This document shows positions 50,011 through 60,897 of a DNA stretch of 64,000 nucleotides, in pieces. Under the pieces are notes generated by a model. That model saw only the letters and a program-made list of their open reading frames with translations. It was not told the origin of the DNA and searched no databases. Positions within the stretch are counted from its first letter, which is position 1; every line of letters starts with the position of its first letter. This stretch comes from Geosiphon pyriformis (Eukaryota; Glomeromycota; Glomeromycetes; Archaeosporales; Geosiphonaceae), in NCBI GenBank assembly GCA_016748015.1, contig JAAOMT010000690.1:466790-530789 (forward strand), in the 5' to 3' direction. Made by a program: the position numbers and the translations under genes.

Positions 50011-50409
50011 TTATTCTTGACAGGAGCTTAACATTGGGATGCATTAAGAGCTTAACTAAAATGGTGATTTCATTAATTGTGAAAAAAATTGTCAATTTCG
50101 CATACTATTTGAAAAAGTTCTCATTAGTTAATATTAAATTGTTAAAATCATTGAAAAAATCAAAAACAAGTGTACAAATAAAAAATAATTTTGAGAATTT
50201 TTATTATTTAAGAGTAATTTACAGAAAGTATATGAGCTTTTAAATTTTTTTATATATTTGGAACTAATTATTTAGTCTTTTTATCGAAAAATTTAAGCAT
50301 ACTTAACTTTATTTAATTAATAAATATTTTATATTTCAAATAATGTATACCATTTATGTTTGGATACTGATAAGTTCAAATTAAACAAATGTTTTATTGA
50401 AATTTTATT

Positions 50410-50982
50410 TTGGAAAATATAGATGGTGTGTAAAAATAAAATAAAACCACTTATTATTGGAGAAAGTTATCTTTTCCAATAAGACAAGTGTGAAAATTAG
50501 GAAACAATTGTAAAAACCAAGAATTTGACAGCATAGTATAAAGAAATCTAATGCTAATTGCTTGATGTCTAATTTCAAAAGTGAATAAAAATCCATAATC
50601 ATCTGAGTAATTAAAAAAACTAATAGTATTTTGTGATAAATACAAAAAAATAAATGTATTGAAATCTTAAAATTCAGCTTTACTATTTCAGAATACAATT
50701 AAGGTGTTATACTGGAATAACATGCCTGTCTATATTGCAGGAAAAATAAAATTACGACTATCAACTGGCTGGTGAATTTGCCAGACCTGAATCTAATTGA
50801 GAAAATTTAGACTATTAAAAGACAATTTCAAAAACACAAAGTTATTCCAAAGTCTGTGGTCCAACTTAAAAGAGAAATGGAAAAATTTGATTTCTCTATT
50901 CTCGAAGAGATTATTATCTCAATTTCAAGGAGAATTGAAGCAAAATTAAAGTCAAATGTAGGGCCAATAAAGTATTAATTAG
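50410..50982 (+). pseudogene. Tc1/mariner transposase C-terminal relic
   Basis: Plus-strand frames show PVYIAGKIKLRLST, then LPDLNLIEKI, a stop where the family has Trp, TIKRQFQKHKVIPKSVVQLK, and ISISRRIEAKLKSNVGPIKY before the final stop at 50982. This is the DDE transposase end with the SPDLNPIE-like block carrying the second or third acidic residue. Upstream the frame is lost in stops and indels. Only the C-terminal third is readable. The Trp-to-stop change is G-to-A. Terminal inverted repeats were not located. Confidence 0.8.
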
Positions 50983-51549
50983 ATATAATTTTTTATTTGG
51001 TGTATAACTTTTAAAGTATCAGAATGTTTAAGTTTAGCTTTGAATGGGGGTATTATTTTTTGAGATTATTATACATCATTTAAACAAACTTAAATTTATA
51101 AAATCATCAAAAATAAACAATACTTTTTTGATTCTATTAATTTTTATGCAACAAGATGTCAGAATAGAGACCAGCATTCATGTGATATAAAAATACTTTT
51201 TAAATTAATAAATTCTAGATCAAAATTCTTGAATGAAATTTTGATTTGTATTGCAATGAACATTTGGTCCAAAATCTTATATTATTTGTGTTTATTTTCA
51301 GAAGTTATTTTAGTTTCGACATTTTCCAAATATAACACCCATAAATGGACCCATATTTAAATCTTGAGAAGTCTCCCTTTCGAAATCTACTGTTCCTAAA
51401 TTACATTCCTAACAGAATAAAAGATTGTGAAAATTATGAGAGTTAGAAGAATAAAGAAAGATTAAATTTAAATTAAAAAATTCCCAAAAGCTTAAAAGAA
51501 CTGAGATTTTTTCATGAAATTTTTAATAAAGAGGGTGGAAAACATTTTG
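50983..51549. other. Intergenic, nothing recognised
   Basis: May include the end of the Tc1 copy. No gene seen. Confidence 0.5.
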
Positions 51550-52720
51550 TTAAATTAAGTTTAATTCACACTTTACCTGACTCTCATCAATCTCACCCTG
51601 GATTCTTCCTATGCATTTACTAAATCTGAAATAATAGTCTTGGCATTCGCATTGATTTACTTTTTCCTGCCAATATTCTGGTTCGAAATGTAAAAATAGC
51701 CCTTTAGGCATCATTTCTCGTGATAACCAATCATTGGCGTTTGTCACTCGATGAATGTGAGCTGAAAAAAAAGTTAACTTGACTAATTTTGCAAAGCTTA
51801 AATTCCCAATTCGAGGCGCTCCGAATGTAACGATAACGTATCGCCATGGATTTAGATTGCGAATTCCACGTGCTATTTGTTTCACAACTAGGTGTTCTAA
51901 ATGCAAGGCAGCTAGAATTGCATATGCTTCCAGAATTTTTTTTTCAAAATAAGTAAATTTATCTATTCTGAAATATCAATAACGTGACAATTTACCTCCC
52001 CCAATTCCATGTCCAACAAAATGGATTTTGAATCTTTTTATTGATTTATTTTCTTGAGCAGCATTTTCAAGTTTACTGACCAAGGAGGGCATCATTTTAC
52101 GAACGTTTTGCAACCAAATTTTATCAACTAGCGTGTTATCATCCCATTCTAAAGATTTGAGATAAATTGATCTTGCCCTCCATTGTTCCTTTGTAAATAT
52201 AGGCCCTCGGAAATAAACAACGGCTCCAGTAGTTTCCAAGTCTTTAGTGAAAATATCCGCTTATGAAAGAAAAATTTGAGTCAATCAAGAAAAAATTTAA
52301 AGTGTCTAATTTATTTTTAGATCTCAATTTTGAAATTATGCAATTACCAACAATATTTCTATCCTCAAGAACTTTGCCAATATCATTGTACGGCAAACAA
52401 TAGGCAAAATTTGAAATCTGAGCCATACGCCTCACATACATTTTCAAATTTTCATTATGAATTTCTAATTTGCTTGCGAGTTTAGGATGAATAAATTTTG
52501 TTGACCTTTTAGCGTTTTTCTGTTTTTTGATATGATGTTGTCGTTTCGTTTTTGAAAATGAAATGCTATGGGATTTTCTAATTTCTATCATATCATGGTC
52601 ATTAATAAAATCAGATATAGTCTTATTATTAATAAAAGATATAAAAAATTGTTTTCTTAAAACTAAAATAAAAATAAAAATTAGTAAAGTATATTTTTTA
52701 AAAATTCTCATTTTGATCAA
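51550..52720 (-). CDS. Class 3 lipase-like secreted or anchored protein lacking the nucleophile Ser (3 exons)
   Basis: Minus-strand exons 52720-52348, 52259-51996 and 51926-51550 join in frame to 1,014 bases, 337 residues. The N-terminus has a hydrophobic stretch (residues 8-22) that could be a signal peptide or anchor. Then come MAQISNFAYC (about 101-110), VVYFRGP (about 137-143), FVGHGIGG (about 206-213), VTFGAPRIGNLSFAKL (about 238-253), HRVTNAND (about 264-271) and FLHFEPEYW (about 282-290). This is the alpha/beta-hydrolase order of class 3 lipases. The elbow GxSxG reads GHGIG, so the nucleophile Ser is Gly, while the Asp and His positions are kept. It may be a pseudoenzyme, or use another residue. 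A Cys-x-Cys pair near the C-terminus is shared with the paralogue at 53.6 kb. Confidence 0.8.
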
Positions 52721-53609
52721 GGTTAAAAATATGAATTAATTTTCTGATAAAAAAATATAAACAGCTTCATGAGATGGGAGTTATATTTAAGAAAGGGCGA
52801 AATGTGTACAGCCAAAAAAGGAATTGATAATATGAGATCATTTTGTCAGTAGCTTTGAATATAATTATTAATATTTTAATCTCGGATTCGATTAAATGTT
52901 CTAAAAAAAAATTGTTTTCAATTGTTGAAAGGCCTTTTTTCAAAGAAATTAAAAATTTCATTACCACTATTTTTTTTCTCATTATATGACCAAAGATGTG
53001 AAGATATGAATTTTCAGAATACGTCAAGATTATTTTTAACTGACCTAAACTCGATTAAGAACTTATGATTAGTGTCTAAAAACAATTTAAGTATTGGTAA
53101 TATTTTCAAAAAAGAAAATTCTCAAAGTAAAACATTTAAAAAATATTTCTTGCTCTAAATAATTTCTTAATTCACAAAGCATTTCTATCGAAACCAATTC
53201 CAACGCTTAAAAATATGAAAGGATGGTTATAAAATTTTGTGTTTTTAAATAACAAAATTAGGGCGATTTCTCAAAACCGCTAATAACCTTAGAATTGCAT
53301 CTACGTGGTTATTTCTTATAGCAAGACATTTATCTTTGTTTAATTTATTATTTAATTAAAGAGCGACTTAAAAATTCAGAATGTATACACAATGGGTCGT
53401 TAACTACAATCACCCATTCTAATGTCGAAATCATCCGGAACGTTGATAATTTATTGTCCTCCATCCCACTCCTAAAGAGAAGATTTTTTCAAATTTTATC
53501 GATTTTAAAGATTTTCTTTAAATAAAACTTACCATATTCTCATTTGTCCATTTCTCAAGCCATATATCTCTTTGAAAATATACAATTGATTGATATTACA
53601 ATCCCAATA
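52721..53609. other. Spacer between the two lipase-like genes
   Basis: The minus strand near 53590-53530 reads SIVYFQRDIWLEKWTNENM before a GTAAG donor, faintly like the VVYFRGP region of the lipases; it may be a stray exon. The minus-strand frame 53027-52767 has no motif. Nothing else is seen. Confidence 0.35.
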
Positions 53610-54801
53610 TTAATATGGCTGAAAATTAACATCATCATCGGAACAATTGCAATTGTCTGATAGCTCAATCCAAATTTCAAACCCAAAATAGTTCCACTTC
53701 AACGGATACCAAGGAGAGTATGGGACATGGTTATTTCCATGGGTTATGCAATGATGTGGGACCACCTTATTTGCAAATCTACTGAATCGTCTATTTCCAA
53801 TTCTCAGAGCTCCAAATGGGATAATATGTGGTCCAATTTCTTTTATATTTATTTCAGGCCATAAATTCGAAGTAAAAATCACATATTGTTGCATAACCCA
53901 TCGAATACCCGCGATTGAAACGTATGCTGGTATTTCAAGAATATAAAAGTATATCAAATTTTTACTATCGAAACTAAAAAAAATTTCTAGTTTCCCAAAC
54001 CTCCGCCAATAGCATACCCGAAAAAAATTTGTTTCAGCCCGGTGGGTTTTCTCTTAAATAATTCTGTATATTTTTTAAAATACTGGGAAAGACGGATTTA
54101 ATAAATTTCTTGACTGACTTATTAACACAAATATCATCGGCATGTGTTGGTAAGTTTTCTACTTGAAATAAATTTGTCTATCCATCTCAGTGTGTTAGGA
54201 TATTTTATTTCTTTTCAAAGAAAGAAATAAAGAAATTCCTATTTATTGAATTTGATTCTTACATGCTAGTTCAAGAAATGAAAAATAATTACTAGTCATG
54301 CAAAGTAAACAACTTACGCCATATCAAGGGTTCTACTGATAAATTTGTTTTTGACTAAAGAATAAAAATTTAAGATAAATAGCAAAAAATAATATTTGAC
54401 ATAAATCAATTGTTTTATTCTAAAAGGATTAAACCGTTTATAGGCGCACTTCCTAAATTGGAATAACTTGCAAGGTATGCCAAGTCTTTATAAAGTGGTA
54501 AAAAACCATTTTCAGGATCCAATAAAGTTTTAGGAAATGATTGAGATTGTTTTGTGATTCGATTGAATTGAAAAGGAACTTTAATTTAATTTTTCCAATC
54601 ACCCACGATGGGGAAAGTGAGATTTCTATTCTGTTTATAGAAATGTTGATGAGAAACTATCCAGCTTTCAAAATTTTTATGCGACCAAAAGTAAAATACA
54701 AAGTATATAAATATTGAAATGATAAATTTTTTTCTCCATAAAATTTTGAAATCTTTTACGGCAAAATCTTTCAAAGATTCATTATGCTCTTCAAAGAGCA
54801 T
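53610..54801 (-). pseudogene. Second class 3 lipase-like gene, broken
   Basis: It starts at a Met at 54801 with a hydrophobic anchor (about residues 27-40). In the same frame a TAA at 54588-54586 interrupts before PLYKDLAYLASYSNLGSAPIN, the lipase N-terminal block. Further exons follow near 54170-54010 (VKKFIKSVFPSILKNIQNYL, FFGYAIGG) and 53926-53610 (IIPFGALRIGNRRFSRFANK, then ITHGNNHVPY and FEIWIE). The intron inside the GG elbow has the same position and phase as in the paralogue at 51.5 kb. The nucleophile Ser is Ala (GYAIGG), the usual Asp is Asn and the usual His is not visible, so the whole triad is gone. The VVYFRGP block was not found. A pseudogene is the best reading; a 28-bp intron around the TAA seems too short. 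Confidence 0.68.
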
Positions 54802-55931
54802 AAGTTGGGTTCCTCGTGTATTTTCTGATTTAAATTTATTTTTGGCAATTCATCATGTTCAAAGATAAATAATGGCTAATCATTTTCGTACAGAACATTT
54901 TGCCAATTAGTCAAAAGCAAAATTTATTTATTTATTTAGTTGTGTAATATCACACGAACTGCCATTTTTAGATTTTATACAACAATTTTTGACAGCCAAC
55001 AAGAATATCTTCTAAATAAGAGCTTATCTTATGAAAAATCCTTGAAATTTTGTTGAATTTCTGACAAACCAGCATATGATTGACGTAGATAAATAGCTAC
55101 AATATTGTCAAAAGTACTCTGACAATTAGCATAAAAACTCTGAATATAAAATTATAACAGCTATGTTATTTTTTATTAACAATCATAAACCATTGTTCAA
55201 AAAGATTTACAACAGTGATTTTGAGATTGATTACATCAATTAAATTGCTTGCACATTCAATTTATTCTTTTGTTAATTTTTTGGTTAGACTTAATTATTT
55301 TTTTTCTGTTATTTATATAATAAATACAATTACTTACAATTCAAATAATACTTATTTGTAAATATAAAGCTTTAAAAATTTTAAATATATTTTATTTAAT
55401 ATAAAGTAGTTTAGTGAGAAAGCTTAGTGTATTTTTAGATATCTTAATAAAAATTTCTTAAATCTGAATTGTTTAAAGAGTTTTATGTATGTAAATTATA
55501 TTTTTGATATCTTATATTTTTCCTTTACAAATTGTAAATGAAATATCGAATTTGATATAAACAAAAAATTTAAATAGTTTTCCTTCGACACAATTTTTAT
55601 CTAATAATTCATGAAAAATTCTTTAATGATATCAAATCAAGATTAGTATAGAGAATACTGGAAATATTCTATGCATATCCATTCAAATAAAATTATTTTT
55701 ATAACCTATGAATTTTTTTTAATAATAAAATCAAATTAGAATTAGAAATATTCTATGCTCATATATTCAAATGAAGCTATTTTTATCAATTTCTGGGCGT
55801 ATTGCCTAAAAAAAGAAAATGAATGGAGATACTATTACATAAATATGAATAATTTAAATTCAGAATTTTGATCTAAAAAACACTTTACTTAATACTCAAA
55901 GTAAAATTTTCTAATCCAGAAAAAGTAAAAG
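54802..55931. other. Intergenic, possible decayed family A LTR fragment
   Basis: 55150-55330 shows weak similarity to the middle of the family A LTR (CAGCTATGTTATTTTTTATT then AACAATCATAAACC). No gene is seen. Confidence 0.35.
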
Positions 55932-56822
55932 ATGAAACGACCATTCGGCTGTTGCTGTTTCATCAAATTAAGACCAGCTGTGGTGCTTATTAATATATTC
56001 ATAATGGTATATTATAACTGATAACAAGCCTTTTTAATTTTATTACCTTTATTCAAATATTAATTATTATGATCCAAAAATACTTAATTAAACCTTACTA
56101 GATATTTAGCCTTCATAATGCAATTACAAGATTAATTGCTTTTGGTAATCGAGATAGTTTATTAGCAATTGTAAAAATTTACCATACCTTTGCTATCAAA
56201 TCTTTATTATTTTATGATTTTATAAACAAAATTATTTTTTACTTTTTTTAGCTTGGAGATTATGGTTTGAGTTTCTCTCTAATTTCTAGTATTATTGAAG
56301 CTATAATCACTTTTGGAGCTATTTATGGATTATTTTTTGTCTCTTTTGCAGTATGTTTAAATATTTTATTTATCAGACAATTAACTTTTTAACCTTTAAA
56401 CTTTTTTTTATAGAATATCTACTGCCTCCTTTGCCCACATGTTATAACTACTAATCTAAACACTGTACTTCAATCCGGTCTCGGAATCTTAGGAATAAAT
56501 TTTTATCTTAATTTAAAAACACGTTTTATTGAATACTGTGACAGTCCACCTAGCTATAAAATGGATGATTACGAAAAGGCTTATTATAATGTATTGCCGA
56601 ATTATATTAATATGGTTGCTTTAAAGATCTTAATATTCATGAGTAAACAGATCATTATATTTCAAAGTACGAGTTTTTAATTTAAAATGACTTTAATATA
56701 TATTTTTCACTCTTTCTTAGATTTATTTCTCATTGATTATTGCTGTGTATGCTACTCACCATCATGAAAAAAAAGAGAGAAACATAGAATCTAAAGAAAA
56801 TGAAAGAGTCTCAATTTCATAA
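55932..56822 (+). CDS. Small multi-pass membrane protein (4 exons), last junction out of phase
   Basis: Exons 55932-56006, 56252-56350, 56414-about 56666 and 56721-56822. The protein begins MKRPFGCCCFIKLRPAVVLI, with a Cys-rich cytosolic start and a first membrane segment, continues with FSLISSIIEAIITFGAIYGL (second segment), NFYLNLKTRFIEYCDSPPSY and DDYEKAYYNVLPNYINM, and ends IYFSLIIAVYATHHHEKK plus an acidic tail. The layout is that of a small fungal tetraspan-like family known to me from memory only. Exons 1 and 2 end in phase 0, but the donors available at the end of exon 3 (before GTAAAC or GTACGA) leave one base too many for exon 4. A one-base indel near 56620-56666, or an unrecognised donor, must be assumed. 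Function unknown. Confidence 0.6.
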
Positions 56823-58422
56823 AATTCACATTTAATATTTTTTCATCTGCTCATCTTTTTGATTAGATTTTTTATTCATAAAATGTTTTTTTTAAAGTCA
56901 TTAATAAAGCAAAAGAATTCAAATGTATTTAGGCTTAGGGTGTTAATAAAGATATATTTTCTTGGATCAGTTTTTAAATATTTATAATTGTCTAATTTCT
57001 ATTTTGAAGATTAAAACCATTGAAAAATAACATCTACCTAAACACAGACTTTTACAAATTTCCTGGGATTTGTTAAACCGAATTTGTTTTGAATTAACTT
57101 TATAACTTTGTTTTTTTCTTATAATTAATTTATTAAAAAGAAATATAACTCAAATAATATTTAATCTTTTATCGCAATTATTAAGTAGCTGCTAAATTTC
57201 CATTTGAAAATTTTTGAAATTAAAATTCAAACTAACTGTAATGAGCCTTGTGAAATGATTAAATTTTATTACAATTCCCATTATAAAAATTAGACAAAGA
57301 AACAGTTAAAACCTTAAGCATAGAGAGTCTTCAGAATTTTCTTTATCAAATTTTTTTTACCTTTATGATAGTAAACTGTTAAAATAATGTTGTTGTTAAT
57401 ACAATCGAAATCCTGCAACCAAATTTTTAAATGAATATAAAAACTTTTCAAATTTTGTTCTTCCTATCCAATTATTACATTTTTCTTCAGAAAAATTAAG
57501 GCATTAAAGCTTTACAACTTTTATAATTCTTAACGACAACAAATTTTAGAAATTTCAAAACAATATCGTGTCAGAAAATTGAAATTTTTTACTTCCTTGT
57601 TTTCTTCATTAGAAAGATAACTTAAAGTTCAAATAATAGAAAGATATTAAGTAGAGAAAAACTTTACTTTGAAAAATTTTACTTTTAAGTAAAGAAAAAC
57701 GAATATTCTCTTAGTTTTTTTTGGTATTTATGTATTAAAATATAGTTACAAAGAAAAGCTCATTCGAAATCATTGAGAAACAAGCAAATGAAGTAAAATG
57801 AAAAATTACGGCTTTGTTTTGGATCTTTAAGTGAATAATAATTTTAAATTGTCCTAAAAAAGGACCTAAAAGGGATGCATATGGCAACGCAGATGGTAAA
57901 CAAAATAAGAAAAATTACAATTCAAATAGGGTTTCTTGTGAAAACATAACAAACTTTTTAATCATTTATAAAGTGTAGGAATGTTTCTTTTTTTCTTTCT
58001 TTTATTTGCAGAAACCGAAATTTTTTTAAATGGCAAAATAAAAGCAAAAATTATTAATATTTTATTTTTTGAAACTGAAGATTTTTGCAAAAGTATATCT
58101 TTTTTAAAATTTAAAACTTTCAATCTTTAAATAACTTAACTTATGTATATGTACAAAAATTTAGTTTTGAGAAAACAATGTTTAAATAATAATATTTTTA
58201 TTTTTTGGGACTAATATACTTTAAACTATTGCAAATTATTTTTAAAGATGAATTTACACAACAGAATTTACAAAAATTAAAAAGTTTTTATTTGATGAAA
58301 AAATTATTTTTGAATTAAAAAAAAAGGTAAACTACTTGGCAATTGATAAAGTGAAAATACTTAAACTAATACAAAATATATTGTACTAAAACATAACTTA
58401 TTATCAATGTTTTGTCAAATTT
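56823..58422. other. Intergenic, nothing recognised
   Basis: AT-rich, without a coding frame or clear repeat. Confidence 0.5.
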
Positions 58423-59005
58423 TGTTAAAATCAATAAACTTTTTATTCCAAATTTTATTTAATCATGCATTATTCATTGTTATTATATATTTTTTAATCT
58501 TATTATTTTTAACATTAAATATTAACTTATTTATCTGATCATTGATCTAATTTTGATTTTATTGTTAATCAAGTTGTTAATCTAATTATTAACTTGATCA
58601 TTAATGTTTTTATTAAGTATATAAATTAAACTTCTTAAAGTTGCAGAAAATTATCTGAATCAGAGACATTAAAATTACTTTTAGATTATTTTATCTTTTA
58701 TTTTCTTGATTATATATTTTTAGAATTAGCTTGCAAATATATTGAATAAATAATTGCTGAAAAAATTTAATTATTATTATTGATTCTAAAAGTGCTTACT
58801 GAGAATAGAGTTTTAATAGTTATGTTATCTTTTATTAAAAATCACAAACTATTTCTATTTTCAATTTCTTTCAAAAGATTTTAGAGAATTATTTTTTAAT
58901 TCAATACTTACATATTAAATTTGCTTTCTTGTTAAATTATTTTTATATTGTTCTTAATTTTTTTATCCTTTGCTGTCTGTTAGCTTGTTATTCCAATTCG
59001 TAAAA
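58423..59005 (+). repeat. Second decayed solo LTR of family A
   Basis: It matches the reverse complement of the gypsy LTRs from TGTTAAAATC at the left to CTGTCTGTTAGCTTGTTATT then CCAATTCGTAAAA at the right. A run of TTGATCTAATTTTGAT-like words at 58530-58610 stands where the 12-bp array lies. Length about 583 bp. Confidence 0.75.
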
Positions 59006-59379
59006 ATAGATGCAACATATTATCAATTAATATGGTTTATACTTACAGTTTAATATTTATCCAGCTTTGATCAGATGGTGCTTAAAGCACTTGAGCAATA
59101 TAAACTTTGAGTAAAGAGAATTTAAAAAAGTGACGGAAAAAAAGAAAGAAGACTATCAAAAGACAAGTAAATGACAATTATGACTTTTCGATTACGCATC
59201 TTACACCTAAAAAAAATTAGGTCAAGAGACTGGTATTTTTGTATTATTGAAAAACAATGTGTGCATTCTTACAATGAATTCTTTATGGAAAATGTTAACA
59301 TATGAAACTCTTATTCAATTTCATGGCGTTAGTAGAGGTAATTTTAATTTTATATTTTAGAGTATACTATTATAACTTT
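59006..59379. other. Intergenic, nothing recognised
   Basis: A start codon at 59301 opens a short hydrophobic frame that meets a stop after 26 codons; it could be a first exon of the fragment that follows. Confidence 0.35.
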
Positions 59380-60020
59380 TGACTTTTTTGAAATTTCTTT
59401 CTTAAAGACAAATATGCATTGGCTTTTTGATATGCTAATATTGGCCCATTAAACATTATCTCGAAATTAAAATCTCGAAAATCAACGGCAAAAGAAATTA
59501 TCAAAATTTACACCGAAATTGAAATAATTGCAGGAAAAGAGAAACACTACGAAGCCCTATTGGTATCGATATCTGAGAATTTAAAACATTGCTCAGTGAT
59601 ATCCTCCACAAGTCTCAGATTTAAATTTTTAAAAATTCCAAAATCTTTTGAACAAGTCTTTGTACATTAAAAATTACAATTCTTTAAAATTAAATCCTTA
59701 ATTAATAAACCAAGATTCCTCGACTCACGAGGTTACTAGATTTGAATGTGGCAGATTTTCAGTATTTGAAAAGTGAAGAGCTCATAAAAAATTCTTGGCT
59801 ATGTTAAAATAACTTTCTTTTAAGCCAGGAAGACTACAAAGATTGGCAATTTGGTCAATGAAATTTTGTGAATTTTAAAAAATGTTGAAAATAAATATAA
59901 AGAGGATTTTGATTCTTAAAGTAAGTTGTAGGAAGGTTCATTACAAGTAAGTTTTAAGGTTTGGTTTTTATCTTTCAATTATTCCTAATTTCTTGAAGTA
60001 TATTTTCCAATGAAAATATG
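59380..60020 (+). pseudogene. Unidentified coding-like fragments
   Basis: The plus strand after a possible acceptor at 59407 reads DKYALAF, a stop, then YANIGPLNIISKLKSRKSTA and EIIKIYTEIEIIAGKEKHYE and onward, about 85 codons to 59670. A further piece near 59720-59800 reads PRLTRLLDLNVADFQYLK and SEELIKNSWL. Composition is protein-like and unlike the flanks, but I recognise no family. It may be a broken host gene or exons with unusual borders. Confidence 0.35.
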
Positions 60021-60068
60021 CCAAAAACTTTATTACGAAAGATTCTAAAAAATACTCCTTCAGAGTAT

Positions 60069-60419
60069 TTATTCACATGAAATTATTGAATTAGAATTCT
60101 TGATTTTTGACACCCAAACAGTTTCAAACTCGCGAGTGAAGAATACGATCTCCTTTCTGTGGATTTCACCCTGTAGGCGCACGATCCTTCCTTCTATGTG
60201 CAAGACTAATTTGTTGGAGCCATCGAAGAGCCCTACGTTTCTTGCACTTTGAAATAGAGACAACCAGTTTGAAATAAAGTTATCCATATACTTACATAGG
60301 CGAGCAATTACTCCGATGTCACCGGAGCCTATTTTACCCAGGCTTTTAGAGGAAGCTTTAATGTGAAAATACTCAATGCTGAAGTTATTTACATTAACAA
60401 AACTACGCTTTCAGATTAT
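60069..60419 (-). pseudogene. Unidentified ORF fragment
   Basis: The minus strand is open for about 116 codons. It includes SLGKIGSGDIGVIARLCKYM, NWLSLFQSARNVGLF and LVLHIEGRIVRLQGEIHRKE. A Met lies at 60287, yet the frame is open upstream of it, so it is more likely part of a longer lost gene. A TGA closes it at the 5' side where the frame may once have continued. The G+C content is higher than around it. No motif is recognised. Its end is about 0.5 kb downstream of the SGNH hydrolase gene and in the same direction. Confidence 0.4.
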
Positions 60420-60897
60420 ATTCAAACTCCCTGAATTAAAAAAATAATGATTCATTCACGCTTAGATCAATTTATTGAAATTAAACCGCCTTGAAAAAAA
60501 ATTAAACTTAAATTTCAAATTTGAGAGATCAAGTTAAAAAGTCCTATCGAGATAAAAACGAAAGCTATTTTTTTAATTAAATGTTAATTTTCAAAGATGC
60601 AAAATATAATCATTTTAGAAAATTTGAATTTTTATGAATTTGATCAATTGCAAATTTAATGGTGATTATTCACAATTAATTTTTAAAAGAATGGTAAGAT
60701 TATCAAAAAAAATTTCATTATCCGCGCAAACTAAAAAGTTTTGTACAAATTTTACTCATCTTCGGATTAACGAGAGTTACCATGTAGATGCAGTTAGATT
60801 TCAAAAGTTTAAAATCACATTTGATGTTGTTTAATTCATTCCTTACTGCTCAGGAATGAAACCTTTACACATCAAAAAAAATAATATAATCACCTAC

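Noticed and set aside
52767-53027. Minus-strand ORF of 86 residues between the lipase-like genes
   Set aside because: It shows no similarity to the lipases and no other support.
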